From contig CAZJAH010000008.1 of assembly GCA_964544155.1 (NCBI GenBank), positions 22,098 to 86,097 of the forward strand: a DNA stretch of 64,000 nucleotides, given 5' to 3'. The notes under the pieces were generated by a model. That model was not told the DNA's origin. It saw only the letters and a list, made by a program, of their open reading frames with translations, and did not search any database. This stretch comes from CAZJAH01 sp964544155 (GTDB lineage Bacteria > Bacteroidota > Ignavibacteria > Kapaibacteriales > UBA2268). The position numbers and the translations under genes are program-made. Below are positions 60,271 through 64,000 of the stretch, in pieces (within the stretch, counting starts at the first letter, position 1; the number at the start of each line of letters is the position of its first letter).

Positions 60271-61773
60271 ATGTTTAAAAAAATTCTCGTCGCTAACAGA
60301 GGCGAAATAGCGGTAAGGATCATCCGGGCCGCTAAGGATCTTGAAATTGAGACCATTGCTGTTTATCACGAAATCGATAAGGAAGCCCCTTTTGTTCATT
60401 ATGCAGATTACGCTTACGAGCTGAAAGGCGATACTCCCAAAGCGGCTTATCTGGATATGGAGCAAATAATCGACACCGCGCGCAAAAGCGGCGCCGAAGC
60501 CATCCATCCGGGATACGGCTTTCTATCCGAAAACGCCCGCTTTTCAAAAGCGGTGGCTGACGCCGGAATTAAGTTCATCGGCCCCGAACCCTATGCCATC
60601 GAGGTAATGGGCAATAAGACGGCCGCCCGTGAGCTTATGGAAAAAGCCGGGGTACCTATTGTTCCCGGCACACGTGAGAAAATCACCGACATAAACGAAG
60701 TAAAGGATTTCTGCAAAATTATCGGCTATCCCATTTTGCTAAAGGCTGCCGCCGGAGGTGGAGGAAAAGGTATGCGGCTGGTAGCCGAAGAGTCAGAACT
60801 TGAAGAAAGCTTCGAAGGAGCCAGCAGGGAAGCGCTTAATGCCTTCGGCGATGATTCTGTTTACATCGAAAAATTCATTGAAAATCCCAAACATATCGAA
60901 ATACAGATAATTGCCGATGAGCACGGCAATTACGTCCACCTCGGCGAAAGAGACTGCTCCATACAGCGCCGGCACCAAAAGATCATCGAAGAGGCCCCCT
61001 CAACAGTACTCAATGACGAGCTGCGCCACAAAATGGGGCAGGTCGCTATCGAGGCAGCAAAAGCCTGCGGTTATAAAAATGCCGGTACTGTGGAATTTCT
61101 TTTCGATAAGCACAAGAATTTCTACTTTCTTGAAATGAATACCCGCCTGCAGGTAGAGCATCCCGTTACGGAAATGGCCACAGGTATTGACATTGCCATA
61201 GAGCAGATACGAATTGCCGCCGGGCAGAAGCTCTCTTTCGCGCAGGAAGATGTTAAGTGGAACATACACTCGCTCGAATGCAGGATATACGCCGAAGATC
61301 CTTTTAGCAATTTTATGCCCGATTCCGGACGGATAAACTACCTCAGAAGGCCGGGCGGTAATGGCGTTAGGGTAGACAGCGGCATCGAAGCAGGCTCGGA
61401 AATAAGCATCCACTTCGATCCGATGATCTCGAAGCTCATCACCTGGGGCAAGGACCGCACGGAAGCCATCAGCAGAATGGAACGCGCCCTGCGCTACTAT
61501 AAGATCAAGGGGGTACGCACTATTATACCATTCCTGCTGGCCGTGATGAAGCACCCCGAATTCCGTTACGGCCACTTCGATACCGGATTTATACAGCATT
61601 CTTTCGATTTCGAAGTGCTTAACAAAATGAAAGAAGAACACGAAGAACTCATCGCGGCGATAGCAGCTTACGGATACCGGATGGCGAGGGCAAGGACAGT
61701 GCCCGTCAGTTCTGAACCAAGCGCGAATAAATGGAAGCAGAATAACCTTGTCCTGAGAAGAATTTTACAATAG
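60271..61773 (+). CDS. Biotin carboxylase subunit of acyl-CoA carboxylase
   Basis: A 500-residue biotin carboxylase. It carries KILVANRGEIAVRIIRAAKD, the ATP-grasp glycine loop KAAAGGGGKGMRLV, the site LGERDCSIQRRHQKIIEEAP and the catalytic EMNTRLQVEHPVTE. It carboxylates biotin with bicarbonate and ATP. Length exceeds AccC (about 450) by some 50 residues but lacks the biotin domain, which is a separate gene 14 bases downstream. First gene of a three-gene operon; the partner carboxyltransferase type points to propionyl-CoA or a similar acyl-CoA rather than only acetyl-CoA. Confidence 0.95.
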   Translation: MFKKILVANRGEIAVRIIRAAKDLEIETIAVYHEIDKEAPFVHYADYAYELKGDTPKAAYLDMEQIIDTARKSGAEAIHPGYGFLSENARFSKAVADAGIKFIGPEPYAIEVMGNKTAARELMEKAGVPIVPGTREKITDINEVKDFCKIIGYPILLKAAAGGGGKGMRLVAEESELEESFEGASREALNAFGDDSVYIEKFIENPKHIEIQIIADEHGNYVHLGERDCSIQRRHQKIIEEAPSTVLNDELRHKMGQVAIEAAKACGYKNAGTVEFLFDKHKNFYFLEMNTRLQVEHPVTEMATGIDIAIEQIRIAAGQKLSFAQEDVKWNIHSLECRIYAEDPFSNFMPDSGRINYLRRPGGNGVRVDSGIEAGSEISIHFDPMISKLITWGKDRTEAISRMERALRYYKIKGVRTIIPFLLAVMKHPEFRYGHFDTGFIQHSFDFEVLNKMKEEHEELIAAIAAYGYRMARARTVPVSSEPSANKWKQNNLVLRRILQ

Positions 61774-61787
61774 AAAAAGGTGAAAAA

Positions 61788-62327
61788 ATGGAAGACCTGA
61801 TATTTTCAATTGAAGATAAAGAATATAAAGCGGTTTTCGATAAAAACGACCCGGATACCATTTACATAAATGATAAGCCTTTTCAGGTGGAAATACTGAA
61901 AAAGCTATATGACAACATTTTTTCCTTTGTAGTGAATCAAAGGCTCTGGCAGGTCGATCTGGAGTTCGATCCTTCAGGTAATCAGATCAGTATCGATCTA
62001 GACGGCTTCTCATATCAAATAGAAGTACACACTGAAACCCGCAAAATGCTTGAAAAATTCATACAAAAATCCGGCAGGCTGGCGGGGTCTTCACAATTGC
62101 AGGTAAAAGCGCCTATGCCGGGCATGGTCGTGAAATACTTCGTAAAGGTTGGGGATTTCGTTAATCAGGGTGATAATCTCGTGATTGTCGAAGCAATGAA
62201 GATGGAGAATGTTCTCAAATCGCCCATGCAGGGCACAATTCGCAAAATTCACTACAAAGAGAACGCTCCGGTCGAAAAAGATTCCATACTGCTGGAATTT
62301 GTTCCTGAAGTAGATACTAATAAATAA
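61788..62327 (+). CDS. Biotin carboxyl carrier protein of acyl-CoA carboxylase
   Basis: A 179-residue protein whose last 75 residues form the biotinyl domain: APMPGMVVKYFVKVGDFVNQ, EAMKMENVLKSPMQG with the biotin-accepting K138, and the closing DSILLEF. The first 100 residues form a separate beta-rich linker domain, as found in free biotin carriers of propionyl-CoA carboxylases and sodium-pumping decarboxylases. It carries the carboxyl group between the two neighbours of the operon, which lie 14 and 15 bases away. Confidence 0.95.
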   Translation: MEDLIFSIEDKEYKAVFDKNDPDTIYINDKPFQVEILKKLYDNIFSFVVNQRLWQVDLEFDPSGNQISIDLDGFSYQIEVHTETRKMLEKFIQKSGRLAGSSQLQVKAPMPGMVVKYFVKVGDFVNQGDNLVIVEAMKMENVLKSPMQGTIRKIHYKENAPVEKDSILLEFVPEVDTNK

Positions 62328-62342
62328 ATTACAGGTAATTAA

Positions 62343-63908
62343 ATGGATAACAACAAGAAAATTATCGACGACAAAATCAAATTAATGTATGAGCTTAAAG
62401 AAAAATCCCGGGCAGGAGGCGGCAAAGAAAGAATTGACGCGCAGCACGCAAAAGGCAAGCTCACCGCACGCGAAAGAATCGACCTGCTTATAGATACAGG
62501 CACATTCAGGGAAATTGACGCCCTGGCGCACCACCACAGCAAGGATTTCGGCCTTGATAAGAATGTGCCTCTCGGAGACGGCGTTGTTACAGGTTATGCT
62601 GAAATAATCGGACGAAAGGCCTATATTTTCTCGCAGGATTTCACTGTGTTGGGAGGCAGCCTGGCAGAACAGCACGGCAGGAAAATATGCAAAATAATGG
62701 ATATGGCACTTAAAAACGGCAGACCGCTTATAGGAATGAATGATTCCGGCGGGGCGCGAGTGCAGGAGGGCGTTATTTCGCTCGGCGCTTACGCGGATAT
62801 TTTCCTAAGGAATACGCTCGCTTCCGGGGTAGTTCCTCAAATTTCATTAATTATGGGGCCATGCGCCGGTGGAGCAGTTTATTCTCCGGCAATTACGGAT
62901 TTCATCATCATGGTTAAACAGACAAGCTATATGTTCGTTACCGGCCCGAAAGTGGTTAAAACCGTTACACATGAGGAGTTAAGTTCGGAAGACCTCGGCG
63001 GCGCTGAAGTTCACGGCACAAAGAGCGGTGTGGCGCACTTTATCGCCGAAAATGACATGGAAGCCCTGGAAATAGTCAAAAACCTGCTCCGCTTTATTCC
63101 CGCGAATAACGCTGAAGACCCGCCTTTTATACCGAATGACGACCCGGTTGACCGGGAAGATGAAAACCTCAACTACATGGTTCCTGCCAATCCGAACCAG
63201 CCTTATGATATTAAAGAAATAATCACTACCCTTTCGGATAAGGGCGAGTTCCTGGAAGTGCATGAAGGATACGCCCAGAATATTGTCACGGGCTTTATGC
63301 GCCTGGGCGGAAGGCCGGTAGGTGTGGTGGCGAACCAGCCTTCAGTGCTGGCAGGCGTGCTCGATATAGACTCTTCACGCAAGGGCGCGCGTTTTGTCCG
63401 CTTTTGCGACGCGTTCAATATTCCACTTTTAGTGCTGGTGGATGTTCCCGGCTTTCTGCCCGGATCTAACCAGGAGTGGAACGCCATCATAACCAATGGC
63501 GCCAAGCTGCTTTACGCCTTCTGCGAGGCGACAGTACCCAAGGTTACCGTGATAACGCGCAAGGCATACGGCGGCGCGTACGACGTGATGAACAGCAAGC
63601 ACATACGCGGCGACCTGAACTTTGCCTGGCCTACATCAGAGCTGGCGGTAATGGGCCCTAAGGGCGCGGTAGAGATAATTTTCCGCAAGGAGATAAGCAA
63701 AGCGAAAGACCCCGAAGCCAAAGAGCAGGAGCTTATCGACGAGTACAATAGGAAGTTTGCCAATCCTTATATCGCGGCATCTTACGGATTTATAGATGAT
63801 GTTATTGAACCGAAGCACACTCGCGGCAGGCTAATCGAAGCCTTTGCCCTGCTTGAAAATAAGGTTGACAAAAACCCGCCCAAAAAGCACGGCAACATAC
63901 CGCTATAG
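62343..63908 (+). CDS. Acyl-CoA carboxylase carboxyltransferase subunit (propionyl-CoA carboxylase beta-like)
   Basis: A 521-residue carboxyltransferase of the PccB/MmdA type. It has AKGKLTARERIDLLIDTGTF, the oxyanion region GRPLIGMNDSGGARVQEGV, MGPCAGGAVYSPAITDF, and in the second half LVDVPGFLPGSNQEW and KAYGGAYDVMNSKHI. It moves the carboxyl group from biotin to propionyl-CoA or a related acyl-CoA; methylmalonyl-CoA decarboxylase alpha has the same fold, so substrate and direction are not certain. Last gene of the operon, followed by a strong terminator. Confidence 0.95.
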   Translation: MDNNKKIIDDKIKLMYELKEKSRAGGGKERIDAQHAKGKLTARERIDLLIDTGTFREIDALAHHHSKDFGLDKNVPLGDGVVTGYAEIIGRKAYIFSQDFTVLGGSLAEQHGRKICKIMDMALKNGRPLIGMNDSGGARVQEGVISLGAYADIFLRNTLASGVVPQISLIMGPCAGGAVYSPAITDFIIMVKQTSYMFVTGPKVVKTVTHEELSSEDLGGAEVHGTKSGVAHFIAENDMEALEIVKNLLRFIPANNAEDPPFIPNDDPVDREDENLNYMVPANPNQPYDIKEIITTLSDKGEFLEVHEGYAQNIVTGFMRLGGRPVGVVANQPSVLAGVLDIDSSRKGARFVRFCDAFNIPLLVLVDVPGFLPGSNQEWNAIITNGAKLLYAFCEATVPKVTVITRKAYGGAYDVMNSKHIRGDLNFAWPTSELAVMGPKGAVEIIFRKEISKAKDPEAKEQELIDEYNRKFANPYIAASYGFIDDVIEPKHTRGRLIEAFALLENKVDKNPPKKHGNIPL

Positions 63909-63931
63909 TGTTATATAGGCATTACAATTTT

Positions 63932-63962
63932 AAAAGCCGCTCCAGAAAGAGCGGCTTTTTTG
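63932..63962 (+). terminator. Terminator of the acyl-CoA carboxylase operon
   Basis: A perfect 11-bp stem AAAAGCCGCTC / GAGCGGCTTTT with loop CAGAAA, followed by T. Confidence 0.92.
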
Positions 63963-64000
63963 CGTCAAAAAATAGCATCAATGAATAATAATAAATATCT

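Noticed and set aside
61000..61641. 213-codon minus-strand frame inside the biotin carboxylase gene
   Set aside because: Antisense shadow of a strongly conserved gene.

Overview
The window reads as a chromosomal segment of a flagellated member of the Bacteroidota/Chlorobiota branch, most like the Ignavibacteria or a near relative (inference, no database search). The signs are: secreted proteins ending in Por/type IX secretion (T9SS) sorting domains; promoters of the Bacteroidota form TTG-N~20-TAnnTTTG in front of several genes; two flagellin genes, rare in most Bacteroidota but found in Ignavibacteria; and lipoproteins plus lipid-linked glycan genes of a Gram-negative envelope. There is no CRISPR array, intact prophage or transposase.

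Layout. (1) 1-4630: nitrite and nitrosative-stress block: nrfHA (nrfA cut by the window edge), a cysteine-bearing Rrf2/NsrR-type regulator, and a divergent ferredoxin-cupin-hcp operon. Three matching inverted repeats (RGAC-N6-GTCY) sit in the two promoter regions. (2) 4750-6735: an AT-rich gene for a large protein that seems to combine an RNA-polymerase alpha-CTD-like module, a sigma region 4-like helix-turn-helix, two HARE-HTH-like repeats and a helicase-associated-like tail. (3) 6874-16250: secreted and surface proteins (S8 protease with beta-propeller and T9SS tail, DUF4397 lipoprotein, Bor-like lipoprotein, cohesin/dockerin-like protein behind a perfect sigma-54 box), with prfA between them. 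(4) 16251-25461: purN, DUF2807 lipoprotein, YqiA-like esterase, polA, tandem flagellins, a long non-coding/remnant stretch and icd. (5) 25866-41421: WD40/T9SS protein, rimO, YrdC-like protein, amino-acid permease, lnt, an M16 protease pair, a CheB-type receiver/methylesterase, a lipoprotein and a PAS histidine kinase. (6) 41589-56622: phoH-like ATPase, an eight-gene glycan operon, rplS, aspS, tRNA-Gln and two further glycan/membrane genes. (7) 56802-63960: CoA-binding protein, second S8/T9SS protease, small cupin, small membrane protein and a three-gene biotin-dependent acyl-CoA carboxylase operon.

How the genes fit together. NrfHA would reduce nitrite to ammonium at the cell envelope, while Hcp with its ferredoxin partner would remove NO or hydroxylamine made as by-products; one Fe-S Rrf2 regulator could sense NO and control both. 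The glycan operon with pyruvyltransferase, heptosyltransferase-like and UDP-sugar epimerase genes should build a lipopolysaccharide or exopolysaccharide. The best candidates for new biology are the alpha-CTD/sigma4/HARE-HTH protein, the shared Rrf2 operator layout, the sigma-54 promoter of the cohesin/dockerin-like gene, and the mosaic of gene fragments (including a duplicated rimO tail) downstream of icd.
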